Shown here one piece after another: positions 43,001 to 52,800 of a stretch of DNA of 64,000 nt. Both the position numbers and the translations under genes were made by a program. Source of the DNA: Saprospiraceae bacterium (GTDB lineage Bacteria > Bacteroidota > Bacteroidia > Chitinophagales > Saprospiraceae); contig JAHDEC010000007.1 of the NCBI GenBank assembly GCA_020629035.1, positions 62,001-126,000 of the forward strand, written 5' to 3'. Under the pieces are notes generated by a model. The model saw only the letters and a list, made by a program, of their open reading frames with translations. It was not told the DNA's origin and searched no databases. Every line of letters begins with the position of its first letter. Positions within the stretch are counted from its first letter, which is position 1.

Positions 43001-44353
43001 TTAGGCCTCTTCTTCTTCTTCTAGCACAAAATCATTTAAAAAACCTGTATGAAAATTACCTGACAAAAACTTCTCATCTCTCATCAGTTGTTTATGAAAC
43101 GGTATGGTGGTCTTAATGCCCTCAATAATAAACTCCTCTAAAGCTCGCTTCATTTTCTTAATACACTCTTCCCTAGTTTGTGCTCTACAAATTAATTTTG
43201 CAATCATAGAGTCATAGAAAGGTGGTACCGAATAACCCGCATAAACATGGGTATCTACACGAACTCCGTGACCTTTTGCTGAATGAAATGAGCTGATATA
43301 TCCCGGACTTGGTCTAAAGTCCTTATAGACATCTTCAGCATTTATTCTACATTCTATAGCGTGCATAACTGGAGTATAATTACCTCCTTCTATAGCAATC
43401 CCTGCGGCTACTTTGATTTGTTCTTTTATTAAATCATGGTCAATAACCTCCTCAGTTACTGTATGCTCTACTTGAATTCTTGTATTCATTTCCATAAAGT
43501 AGAACTTCCTAAACTTATCCACTAGGAATTCTACTGTACCAACACCTTCATAATTAATAGCCTCACCAGCTTTTATCGCTGCCTCACCCATTTCTTTTCT
43601 CAACTTTTTTGTCATAAAAGGAGAAGGTGACTCTTCCACTAGTTTCTGGTGTCTTCTTTGAATCGAACAATCTCTTTCTGAAAGATGGATAACTTTCCCT
43701 TGTTGATCACCGATGATTTGAATTTCGATATGTCTTGGTTCTTCAATGAACTTTTCGACATAAACACCATCATTAGTAAAGGAAGCTTTTGCTTCTTTTT
43801 TTGCTAACTCACATTGCTCGACAAATTCTTCCGCCTTCCAAACGATTCTCATACCTTTCCCACCACCACCAGCAGTTGCTTTAATGATGACTGGAAAACC
43901 TATTTCCTCGGCTAATTTAACTCCTTGTTCAGGATTTGTTATCAGACCTTCTGAACCAGGAACCACAGGCACACCTGCTTTTATCATGGTATCTTTAGCG
44001 GTAATTTTATCACCCATCTTACGAATCATTTCCGCAGAAGGACCAATAAATTTTACCCCATATTCAGTACAAACTTCGGCAAAATCTGCATTCTCAGCTA
44101 AAAACCCATAACCTGGATGCACTGCATCAGCGTTGGTGATTTCCACCGCAGCCATGATCTTAGGTATACTTAAATAAGACTCAGCAGAACTCGGTGGACC
44201 GATACATACTGCCTCATCTGCAAAACGCACATGTAAACTATCCTTATCTGCTGTCGAGTAAACGGCAACAGTGCTTATGCCCATTTCGCGGCAAGTTCTA
44301 ATAATTCGCAAGGCAATCTCACCTCTATTAGCTATCAATATTTTTGAAAACAT
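43001..44353 (-). CDS. accC: Acetyl-CoA carboxylase, biotin carboxylase subunit
   Basis: The open frame extends to 44371, but the ATG at 44353 gives [20 protein letters not shown], the exact family start. Key blocks are the ATP-grasp glycine loop [14 protein letters not shown], the metal/bicarbonate region [30 protein letters not shown], and [18 protein letters not shown] with catalytic Glu, Asn and Arg. The length of 450 residues is normal. The enzyme carboxylates the biotin on AccB using ATP and bicarbonate, the first half of malonyl-CoA synthesis. It follows accB by 22 bases in the fabH-efp-accB-accC run. Confidence 0.97.
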   Translation of the reverse strand: MFSKILIANRGEIALRIIRTCREMGISTVAVYSTADKDSLHVRFADEAVCIGPPSSAESYLSIPKIMAAVEITNADAVHPGYGFLAENADFAEVCTEYGVKFIGPSAEMIRKMGDKITAKDTMIKAGVPVVPGSEGLITNPEQGVKLAEEIGFPVIIKATAGGGGKGMRIVWKAEEFVEQCELAKKEAKASFTNDGVYVEKFIEEPRHIEIQIIGDQQGKVIHLSERDCSIQRRHQKLVEESPSPFMTKKLRKEMGEAAIKAGEAINYEGVGTVEFLVDKFRKFYFMEMNTRIQVEHTVTEEVIDHDLIKEQIKVAAGIAIEGGNYTPVMHAIECRINAEDVYKDFRPSPGYISSFHSAKGHGVRVDTHVYAGYSVPPFYDSMIAKLICRAQTREECIKKMKRALEEFIIEGIKTTIPFHKQLMRDEKFLSGNFHTGFLNDFVLEEEEEA

Positions 44354-44375
44354 AGTTGGGATTAAAAGCAATGAA

Positions 44376-44876
44376 TTAAGCAGGTTCCACTAGATAGAGG
44401 ACTTGGTCGTACTCGACTGGAGAAGCATCTTCTACCATTACTTGCACAATTTTACCTCCAATTTCACTTTCTATTTCGTTGAATAATTTCATGGCTTCCA
44501 CAATACAAACAACGGATCCAACTTCAATGCTATCCCCTACTTTTACATAAGGTGGTTTATCTGGAGAAGAAGAACGATAAAAAGTTCCTACAATCGGCGA
44601 TCTAACCTCTAAAAGTTTAGATGTATCGGCTGCTTTACTTGCTGGTTTTTCGCTAACTGCTGCTGGCTTTTCTGCCGCGGCAGGAGCTGGAGCCTGAGGA
44701 GCAACAGCTGGTGCACTTGCCATAACAGTTTGTACAGCTGGTGCAGCAAGGACTTGCTTGTTCATAAAGTGTTTTGTCCTCAAGGTTAATTCATAATTGT
44801 CATCCTTAAGTTTTAATTCTGCCAATTCACTTTTATTAACCAATTTGATTAATTCTTGTAATTCCTTGAATGTCAT
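44376..44876 (-). CDS. accB: Acetyl-CoA carboxylase, biotin carboxyl carrier protein
   Basis: The 166-residue protein has an N-terminal helical part ([20 protein letters not shown]), an Ala/Pro-rich linker (residues about 43-85) and a biotinyl domain. In that domain the [12 protein letters not shown] motif places biotin on Lys130. [19 protein letters not shown] is the usual domain start with the 'thumb'. It carries carboxybiotin between AccC and the carboxyltransferase. It begins 3 bases after efp and sits directly before accC. Confidence 0.97.
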   Translation of the reverse strand: MTFKELQELIKLVNKSELAELKLKDDNYELTLRTKHFMNKQVLAAPAVQTVMASAPAVAPQAPAPAAAEKPAAVSEKPASKAADTSKLLEVRSPIVGTFYRSSSPDKPPYVKVGDSIEVGSVVCIVEAMKLFNEIESEIGGKIVQVMVEDASPVEYDQVLYLVEPA

Positions 44877-44879
44877 ACT

Positions 44880-45446
44880 TTATATTTTTACGCGTTCCAT
44901 ATAATTACCAGTAGCTGTTTCTACTTTAATGGTATCTCCTTCATTTACAAATAGTGGCACTTTAACCGTACCTCCTGATTCCACAGTAGCAGGCTTAGTA
45001 GCATTATTTGCTGTATTTCCCTTCTCTCCTGGCTCTGTATAGGTGATTTTCAACTTTACATACTGAGGTAAATCTACGGTTAATGGTAAATTCTTATCGG
45101 CATGAAAAAGTACCTCGATGTTTTCGCCTTCTTTTAAAAACTGTGAGTTATCAATTAAGCTTTCTTGCAAATTGATCTGATCGTAGGTTTCGTTATCCAT
45201 AAAATTGAACCCAGAGTCGTCTTTGTATAAAAATTGGAATTTTTTTCTTTCCACTCTAACTACATCAATCTTATGACCTGCTGGAAAGGTATTATCAACT
45301 ACTTTTCCTGTAGTTAAACTCTTTAATTTAGTTCTAACAAACGCAGGACCTTTTCCCGGTTTTACATGTAAAAATTCAACAACTTTAAATACATCGTTGC
45401 TGTAGTTCATACATAAGCCATTTTTAATGTCAGAAGTACTTGCCAT
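44880..45446 (-). CDS. efp: Translation elongation factor P
   Basis: The 188-residue protein shows the three-barrel EF-P layout. Domain I has the loop HVKPGKGPAFVRTKLK with Lys32 at the tip, which is the residue that is modified in other bacteria. Domain II has DNETYDQINL, and domain III carries YTEPGEKGNTANNATKPA and VKVPLFVNEGDTIKV. EF-P relieves ribosome stalling at polyproline. No modification enzyme is in the window. It lies between fabH and accB on the same strand, a frequent arrangement in Bacteroidota, with its own promoter-like element in the fabH-efp gap. Confidence 0.97.
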   Translation of the reverse strand: MASTSDIKNGLCMNYSNDVFKVVEFLHVKPGKGPAFVRTKLKSLTTGKVVDNTFPAGHKIDVVRVERKKFQFLYKDDSGFNFMDNETYDQINLQESLIDNSQFLKEGENIEVLFHADKNLPLTVDLPQYVKLKITYTEPGEKGNTANNATKPATVESGGTVKVPLFVNEGDTIKVETATGNYMERVKI

Positions 45447-45467
45447 TTATTTAATTTTTAATGTCCG

Positions 45468-45475
45468 CAAATATA
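45468..45475 (-). promoter_or_regulatory. -7 promoter element (TATATTTG) ahead of efp
   Basis: The minus strand reads TATATTTGCGG, 22 bases upstream of the efp start, inside the fabH-efp gap. No -33 TTG is seen at the usual spacing. It suggests that efp-accB-accC can be read independently of fabH. Confidence 0.45.
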
Positions 45476-45494
45476 GCCAAATAGGTCATCTTAT

Positions 45495-46490
45495 CTAAGC
45501 ATTTCCGTCATATGCCCATTTCAAATAAATAGAACCCCAAGTAAACCCGCCACCAAATGCCGTAATTATTAAATTGTCACCTTTTCTCAGCTGACTTTCG
45601 TAGTCTGCTAAGCACAAAGGTATCGTCGCTGATGTGGTATTTCCATAGTTCTCAATAACCATCATTACTCGCTCATGTGGAAAATCTAACTGATCAGCTA
45701 CCGCGTTAATAATCCGTTTATTAGCTTGGTGAGGGACCACCCATGTAATATCTTCTTTGCTTAAATTATTTCGCTCCATCACTTCCTTCATTGTCGAAGA
45801 CATACCTGTTACGGCTTTTTTAAATACTGGTCTTCCATCTTGAAAAAGATACTTATCGGCAGAATCAACATTTTCACGAGTTACTTCATTTAATGAACCA
45901 CCTAATTTTAAATGTAGGTATTGAAGTCCTGTTCCATCGCCCTTAAGTACTTGGTCATGAACACCGTAACCTTCTTCATCGGCCTCTAATAATACCGCTG
46001 CAGCACCATCACCAAAAATGATACAGGTTGCTCTATTTGTGTAATCCACAATGGATGACATAGTATCAGCTCCAATTACCACTATTTTCTTATACATCCC
46101 AGATTGGATAAAACTAGATGCAGTTGCAAGTGAATATAAAAACCCACTACATGCTGCATTGATATCATAACCAAATGCATTGCTTGCTCCTACATTGGCA
46201 GCCACTTGATTAGAAGTATCTGGAAATCGCATGTCCGCAGTTACCGTGCCTGTGATGATTAAATCTATTTCTTTAGGATCTAAATTCGTTTTTTCAATCA
46301 ACTTTAGTGTTGCTTGAGTGGCCATAAAGGTTGTGGCCTTATCCTTGTCTTTTAATATATGTCTTTGCTTGATTCCTGTTCTTGATGTGATCCATTCGTC
46401 ATTAGTATCCACCATTTTTTCAAGATCCTGATTCGTCAGTATTCCATCTGGTAAATACTTACCTACACCAGTAATTGCAGCTCTTCTCAT
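45495..46490 (-). CDS. fabH: Beta-ketoacyl-ACP synthase III
   Basis: The 331-residue protein starts RRAAITGVGKYLPDGILTN and contains SRTGIKQRHI. The catalytic Cys114 lies in INAACSGFLYSL, His254 in VPHQANKRI and Asn284 in NYGNTTSATIP, so the Cys-His-Asn triad is complete. It condenses an acyl-CoA primer with malonyl-ACP to start fatty-acid chains. It is the first gene of the minus-strand fabH-efp-accB-accC run and divergent from the thioredoxin gene. The usual upstream partners rpmF and plsX are not here. Confidence 0.96.
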   Translation of the reverse strand: MRRAAITGVGKYLPDGILTNQDLEKMVDTNDEWITSRTGIKQRHILKDKDKATTFMATQATLKLIEKTNLDPKEIDLIITGTVTADMRFPDTSNQVAANVGASNAFGYDINAACSGFLYSLATASSFIQSGMYKKIVVIGADTMSSIVDYTNRATCIIFGDGAAAVLLEADEEGYGVHDQVLKGDGTGLQYLHLKLGGSLNEVTRENVDSADKYLFQDGRPVFKKAVTGMSSTMKEVMERNNLSKEDITWVVPHQANKRIINAVADQLDFPHERVMMVIENYGNTTSATIPLCLADYESQLRKGDNLIITAFGGGFTWGSIYLKWAYDGNA

Positions 46491-46692
46491 TTTTCTTCTT
46501 TTTAAACCGGCGCCAAGTTACTAAAGCTTTTTCAGTATACTATGTGCTTTGCCCACTTTTGAGTGAGACTCTTCACAAGTAATTAAGACTATTTAACAAC
46601 ATATTAAATATTCAAATAATATGTTGGCACACTTCTTGCAACCAAGTAAATAAATGCAAATCAAATTGATACGCATATCTAAAATTTATAAT

Positions 46693-47484
46693 ATGAATGC
46701 CATCCAATCGACATTAATATCAAGAATAATTCTCTTGATTGTAATAAGCACTTCAAGTATCTTATTACACGCAAATAATGAAACAGAAGAAATTGTTTCT
46801 TTTTACCAAGGTAGCTTCGAAGCAGCTAAGACAAAAGCTTTAGGTGAGAGTAAATACTTATTTGTTGATTTCTACGCCAACTGGTGTACTCCATGTAAAT
46901 GGATGGACGAAACAACTTTTAAGAATAAAGAAATCATCGATCTTTTAGCTGACGATTTTGTCTCTTATAAAGTAGACATAGATGATGAAGCTGGTTATAA
47001 ATTGAAAAACCAATTTGAAATCAAGATGCTTCCAACCATCTTAATCTTTAACCAGCAAGGAAAGTTAGTTGACCGTATCGAAGAGACCCTAGATGTCAAG
47101 AAACTAAAATCATTAATAGAGTTCCATTTACACAATGATGTGGAAGTTATTAATGTTTCTCCAAACGTGAGCCCTAAGGATGCAAGCTATAATAACGAAC
47201 AAAAAGAGCTTGACAATTTGTATAAAGAATACAAAGAAAAGTTATCGATGGAATCTAGAACATTTAATGCTCAGATTGGTAAATACGATAATTACAAAGA
47301 AGCTTTTGATCAAGTTAAAATTGCTAAAGAAGAATTTTTAGAACAAGTAATTGTGCTAACAGAATATAACGATGGTAAAACCTACTATAAAGTTTTACTT
47401 GGAGAATTTCAAACAATAGAAGAAGCAGACGGTTTCTGTGAAATTCTCAGAACAAAACATAAATACGATGCTATAGTATACTAA
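46693..47484 (+). CDS. Exported thioredoxin-fold protein fused to a SPOR-like domain
   Basis: The frame is open from an ATG at 46654, but the ATG at 46693 gives a clean signal sequence (ISRIILLIVISTSSILLHAN). The 263-residue product has a thioredoxin domain with YANWCTPCKWMD (Cys65, Cys68), the cis-Pro loop KMLPTILIF, and the fold ending near residue 150. A charged linker follows. The C-terminal 75 residues show the two-repeat pattern of SPOR domains (NAQIGKYDNYKEAFDQV and YYKVLLGEFQTIEEADGF). SPOR domains bind denuded septal peptidoglycan, so the protein may be a periplasmic disulfide reductase placed at the division site. That last step is inference. Confidence 0.85.
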   Translation: MNAIQSTLISRIILLIVISTSSILLHANNETEEIVSFYQGSFEAAKTKALGESKYLFVDFYANWCTPCKWMDETTFKNKEIIDLLADDFVSYKVDIDDEAGYKLKNQFEIKMLPTILIFNQQGKLVDRIEETLDVKKLKSLIEFHLHNDVEVINVSPNVSPKDASYNNEQKELDNLYKEYKEKLSMESRTFNAQIGKYDNYKEAFDQVKIAKEEFLEQVIVLTEYNDGKTYYKVLLGEFQTIEEADGFCEILRTKHKYDAIVY

Positions 47485-47511
47485 ATGATCGATTGATAAT
47501 CTATTATTAAT

Positions 47512-47650
47512 CATAGGTTCCATCCCAAAGACACTTTTGATTAAAAAATAATAGCCTTCATTCAACGCCTTAGTCTACTAATTAATTAACTAATAAAATA
47601 TGTTTTAGTCATATGTCCCATCCCAAGACGCTTTTGATTAAAAATATTAG
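47512..47650. repeat. Imperfect direct repeat duplicating the start of hutI
   Basis: Positions 47512-47554 and 47610-47650 are near-copies of about 42 bases sharing TCCATCCCAA or CCCATCCCAA and CTTTTGATTAAAAA. The second copy contains the hutI ATG and first codons; the first has no ATG. The gap holds nothing else recognisable. Confidence 0.6.
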
Positions 47651-48866
47651 AATTCTTTATGGCATAGATCATCGACCTTACCCTTTTAAACGGGGTAAGG
47701 CGATGTCTTTTTTAGACCATATCCAAAACGCTTTTCTATTTGTTGACAATGGAACTATAGTAGATTTTGGACCTCAGGATTCTTGCAGCTATGAAACAGC
47801 TGACCAAGTGATTGATGCCACTGGAAAATTTGTACTCCCCTCTTGGGTTGACTCTCATACCCACATTGTCTTTGCTAAGTCACGTGAAGGAGAGTTTGTC
47901 GATCGAATAAAAGGACGATCTTATGAAGAAATTGCAGCAAGTGGCGGAGGTATTCTTAATTCGGCAAAAAAACTACAAGAAACTAGCTTCGAAGAACTCT
48001 ATCGAGATGCAGAAAAAAGACTTAAGGAAGTAATTTCCTTTGGCACTGGAGCTATAGAGATTAAGAGTGGTTACGGTTTATCTTTTGATGCAGAAATCAA
48101 GATGTTAGAAGTTATCAAAACATTGAAAAATAAACATCCAGAAATCCCTATTAAGTCGACTTTTCTCGGAGCTCACGCAATTCCCAGCATTTATAAAAAC
48201 AATCGAAAAGCATACATAGACATTATATTAAACGAGATGCTACCCTATGTTGCAGAACATCAGTTAGCCGAATATTGCGACGTATTTTGCGACAAAGGTT
48301 TTTATACTGTTGAAGAGACTGATTTAATACTTAAAAAAGCAGCTACCTATGGATTAAAAGCAAAGATTCATGCAAATGAATTGGCAATTTCTGGAGGTGT
48401 ACAGGTGGGTATCGCCAATAATGCTATATCAGTAGATCATTTAGAAGAAACGAGTCAAGTAGAAATCGACGCATTGAAAAATAGTTCAACTATTCCTACC
48501 CTACTTCCAGGAACCTCATTTTTTCTAAACATTCCATTTGCACCTGCAAGAAAAATGATTGACGATGGTTTAGGTGTTTGTTTAGCCACAGATTATAATC
48601 CGGGTTCTACGCCTTCTGGAAACATGCCATTTTTGTTATCCTTAGCTTGTATAAAGATGAAGTTATTGCCTGAAGAAGCAATAAATGCAGTAACTATAAA
48701 TGCCGCCCATGCATTAGAATTAGCAGATCTTTATGGGTCAATCGACATTGGCAAAAAAGCACAATTACTCATTACAAAACCGATGGAGAGTCTTGCTTAT
48801 ATCCCCTATGCTTATGGATCTGATCTAATTGATACAGTAATTTTAGATGGTAAAATTCAGTCTTAA
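47613..48866 (+). CDS. hutI: Imidazolonepropionase
   Basis: The 417-residue amidohydrolase has the metal-binding HxH in WVDSHTHIVFA (His82, His84). It continues with FVDRIKGRSYEEIAASGGGI, EIKSGYGLSFDAEIKML, THAIP-like FLGAHAIPSIYK, ANELAISGGV and ATDYNPGSTPSGNMPF. These are the diagnostic blocks of HutI. It hydrolyses 4-imidazolone-5-propionate to N-formimino-glutamate in histidine breakdown in the cytoplasm. None of the other hut genes is in the window, so the pathway must be scattered. The end overlaps the convergent membrane-protein gene by 4 bases. Confidence 0.96.
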   Translation: MSHPKTLLIKNIRILYGIDHRPYPFKRGKAMSFLDHIQNAFLFVDNGTIVDFGPQDSCSYETADQVIDATGKFVLPSWVDSHTHIVFAKSREGEFVDRIKGRSYEEIAASGGGILNSAKKLQETSFEELYRDAEKRLKEVISFGTGAIEIKSGYGLSFDAEIKMLEVIKTLKNKHPEIPIKSTFLGAHAIPSIYKNNRKAYIDIILNEMLPYVAEHQLAEYCDVFCDKGFYTVEETDLILKKAATYGLKAKIHANELAISGGVQVGIANNAISVDHLEETSQVEIDALKNSSTIPTLLPGTSFFLNIPFAPARKMIDDGLGVCLATDYNPGSTPSGNMPFLLSLACIKMKLLPEEAINAVTINAAHALELADLYGSIDIGKKAQLLITKPMESLAYIPYAYGSDLIDTVILDGKIQS

Positions 48867-49600
48867 GCAAGCTGAAAATACAACATTGTACTCGCCATTA
48901 TAATCATTAGGCTATTTTCAATTAGGGTGACTTTGGACATGGGCAATTTAAAAATGGAGCCTATGCATGCACATTGTATTTTTTGTTTGTTCAATATTGT
49001 TTTATAGACACCAATACTGGTCAGCCCTAAAATAAGGATGGTGACTAAGTTAGCGTATAATAAACCAAAGCCAATAAAATAGATCACACCTAAGGTTGAT
49101 TCTATAAGTGGATAAATCCAAGCATAACTCTTCCACCGGATAGCAATAGGATCATACATACTAAAGCTCATAGCAAAACCCTCGATATCCAACCATTTAT
49201 AAAGACTAAATAAAAGAAAAAAGCTAGCCATAAAAAAACGCATCCAGGCCTGAACAGATGGTGATTCTATCTGAGAAACAACCAGTAGACTAAGCACTAG
49301 TACGAATAAAAAACTGAGCAATAATGGCCAATAGATGCTTAATTTACTCAGCTTAGTGTCTAAATTCAAATTTTCTGAATGATTATCTAGAATGGAGTAT
49401 TTTTTATTATCAATGTAGACATTCAATGCTTGTGCATTCAATACCTTATCCGCATCTATGATTAATTCTCCCCTTTCTTTGTCAACAGCAACATTCAAAA
49501 TATTTGAATGTGCTAATAATTTTTCGTTGATAAACTTGCTGCAGTTGCCGCAAGTTAGCCCTTCTATATTAAAGCTTTGTCTTATATTTTTTTTGAGCAT
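48863..49600 (-). CDS. Heavy-metal-associated domain fused to a MauE/DoxX-like membrane domain
   Basis: The 245-residue protein starts with an HMA domain (NIEGLTCGNCSKFINEKL, Cys17 and Cys20; residues about 8-70), which binds soft metals in copper chaperones and ATPases. After a short linker come four to five hydrophobic helices (about 90-245) in the MauE/DoxX-like pattern. A QCACIGSIFKLPMSKVTLIE stretch carries two Cys near the membrane, seen in redox-linked members. Metal handling or thiol-disulfide transfer at the inner membrane is likely; the partner is unknown. The gene is convergent with hutI. Confidence 0.85.
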   Translation of the reverse strand: MLKKNIRQSFNIEGLTCGNCSKFINEKLLAHSNILNVAVDKERGELIIDADKVLNAQALNVYIDNKKYSILDNHSENLNLDTKLSKLSIYWPLLLSFLFVLVLSLLVVSQIESPSVQAWMRFFMASFFLLFSLYKWLDIEGFAMSFSMYDPIAIRWKSYAWIYPLIESTLGVIYFIGFGLLYANLVTILILGLTSIGVYKTILNKQKIQCACIGSIFKLPMSKVTLIENSLMIIMASTMLYFQLA

Positions 49601-49802
49601 CTCTTATGTTTTTAATCAGCAACCATTTTAATTGGCTAAACGCAACGTTTACAATATCTAGCTGCTATTAGTAATAGTTTACTGAAACTTTATTTTGTGT
49701 CCTGTTTTAAACAAAAAAAAGAGTCAATAGATTAAAATTTTTAAATGTTTTTTAACGTTTAGCTTTAATTGAACGTTACATTAGTAACTGATATATTAAC
49801 AG

Positions 49803-49840
49803 TATATTTGTATCCGAAATTAACAGTCCGAAATTCACAG
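49803..49840 (+). promoter_or_regulatory. -7 element and 14-bp tandem repeat ahead of the SprB-like gene
   Basis: TATATTTG at 49803-49810 matches the Bacteroidota -7 box. It is followed by two copies of TCCGAAATTAACAG (49813-49826 and 49827-49840, one mismatch) that end one base before the ATG at 49842. The 240-base gap 49601-49841 holds nothing else recognisable apart from two AACGTT palindromes. Confidence 0.5.
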
Positions 49841-49841
49841 C

Positions 49842-52800
49842 ATGTCCTTAAAGTATTTTAAGTATTTTATCTTATCCGTATGCCTTTGTTTAGGCTCAAT
49901 TTTTTCCCAAGCACAAGATTGTACAGGTTTCGAACCCAGTATTGTTTTTGATGGTCCTTTATGTCCAAGTATTGGCACTCAAGTCTGTGTTGATTTTTTC
50001 ACAAGTGGGTGGGATTTTCCAAATGGTCAAGGAATCCAGGGTTATGACTTAGTAATATCATGGGATCCAACTGTTTTAGATTACGTGGTTTTCGTAGACA
50101 AACTAATGCTAAATGGGCCTACAGGTGTTGGTCAAACCAATGTTGACAACGGAATTTTAATTATCAATTATTTTAACTTCGAGACGGGTGATTGCGTTCC
50201 CTATCCTGATGGTACATGCATTTTCCAAATATGTTTTGATGTCATTGGACAATTTGGAGAAACTACTAATATAAATATCATTCAACCAATTCAGACCACT
50301 TCTGAGAACGCCTTTGCAGGATGTGATGGTTGTTTCTATTTCCCTGAAGAAGGACCAATTGATAGTATTAAGGTAGGATGTGACAACTTGGCTGGAGCTG
50401 TATATAATTGTGGAGACGATGGATCAAGCAATGGTTCGATAGTTTTCAAACCATGTGGAGGTGCTGAGCCTTATACTGTGACGCTCTGTGATGCTGGCGG
50501 CGCAACTATAGCAACAGAAACTGTAACAACAATGGGAGATGAAGCAGTTTTCGAAAATTTAGCAGCTGGAAACTATAGCATAAAAACTACTGATAACGAC
50601 AATACAAATTATACAGACAACGTGGTGATAACCAACGTTAATCCAATTGATATTCAATTTAATAAAATGAATCCATCCTGCGCATCATTCTCTAATGGAT
50701 TTATAGATATCACTGTCACAGGAGGACAAGCAAATTCTCCGGATGATTATAGCTATCAATGGTCTAATTTTCAATTTTCCGAAGACTTAATTAATCTCGG
50801 TAATGGAATATATACCGTTACTGTTGAAGATTTATCAGGCTGCTCGATTGTTAGCAGTTGTGCATTAGACGCACCAGCCATCGAAGTACTAGATTTAGTA
50901 GTAACACCTGCCACTTGCTTTGATGCTCAAGACGGAAACATCTCATTTAACATCGATGGTGGGAATGACCCAAGTTTACTTTTTGATGTTCAAATACCAG
51001 AAATTTTCTTTTTCCCTGAAGATGTAAATTCAGTAAGTGTGGATGTTGATACTGGCCTTTACATTATTGAGATCGAAGATCACATCGGATGCCCATTTGA
51101 ATTTGAAGTCTATGTTCCTTTTGTTTTTGATCGAATCCAGACTCAAGTATATACACAAAGTGAATTAGATTGTTTTGGTGATAGTGATGCTTGTGTTTAT
51201 ATGGAATTAAATCAGCCAGGGCCTTATGCATTTTCGACATTCACATCGAATGGTGTGCCATTTGCTCCAGATTTAGCAGATACTGCTAATGGAATTATCC
51301 AGGTATGCAACTTACCTGCAGGAACTTATAACTGGTCAGCAAATTTAATTGGCGCTGATTGCTTTTTTGATACAACCATTGTTATTAGCCAGCCAGACAC
51401 ATTAATTGCCGATGGGGGAAATGTAGATCCAAATACCAGCTGTACAGACCCGAACGGGCTAGTTATCATTGATGCTAATGGAGGAACTGGTGATTATACT
51501 TATGATTGGGATCCCGATGTTACGGATTCTGATATATATGCTGAAGCTGATGCAGGTTTATATCTTGTAACTGTAACCGATGAAAACTTGTGTACCGATA
51601 CTGTCAGCGTATTGGTAGTTGGAGCTACATCTTTTGATATAGACATACAACGAGATAGCGCCATTGGGTGTAATGGTAGTTCATTAGGTGGACTCACGCT
51701 ACTCATCGATAACATGATCGATGATTTAAGCATTAAATGGACCAAAGAAGAAGATGCCTCATTCTGTGAATTAACCGAAAGTATCACTGGCCTAACTGCC
51801 GGCACTTATTACATTGAGGTCATCGACAATAACAGTGGATGTACTGCGCTAGATACAGCCATACTCACAGAGGTTCAGGACGTATTTCTAGATGTAGTAG
51901 CTAGCTCTAATCCTAGTTGCCCAGATTCTCAGGACGGAATTATTGAAATTAGCGGTATGGGTGGAGCACCTCCTTTTACTGCTGAATGGGCTGATTTTCC
52001 TGGAAACACCTCACTCAGAATAGATACTGCAGGATGTGGCATTTTCAATGTCACGATAACAGATGACATGGGTTGTTTTGCGGATACTTTTGTGGAGCTA
52101 ACTTGTCCCCCACTCCTGGTACTTGATACCATGAATGTTATGGGTGTTATTTGTAATGAAGATGAAACAGGAATGGTTACCGCTGCGGCTTCCGGTGGAA
52201 CACCTACCATAAATGGAGAGTACAATTACTACTGGTCATTAAATACTTGTGACATTCAATTTGTGGTAGATAGCAAGTGTAATGGCTTACCGAAGGGAGA
52301 AGGTTGGGTGGTCGCTGAAGATCTAAATGGTTGTCTTTCAGATACTTTATTTTTCAATATCCCAGGCCCAGATGAAATAAGCTTAGATACCGACAACTCT
52401 GTATTTACTGATCCGCCTTGTAAAGGAGAATGTGATGGATACGCAAACATTGTGGTCAATGGTGGGACCTTTCCTAATGGAATCGTTACTGTAGAATGGT
52501 CAAGCCCTACTCCTTTTGTAGGAGCTGAGCGAAACGATCTTTGTGCAGGTGATTACACTGTAACCGTGACCGATGAAGCTGGATGTACTAAAGAACTTAG
52601 TTTTAGTATAGACGAACCGAATATGCCATTTATTGTAGGCATAGATTCCCTATTTACGAAAGATATAAAGTGCCCAGAATCTCTTATTCCTGACGGGAGA
52701 ATCATATTGACTACCCAAGGTGGTACAGGTAACCCAAGTAATTTCACCTTTGATTGGTTTCCTGATGTTTCTGATAACTTAATAGCAGATAGTCTAACCG

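Noticed and set aside
47613-48866. Complete histidine-utilisation operon
   Set aside because: Only hutI is present; the neighbours are a thioredoxin-SPOR fusion and a convergent membrane protein.
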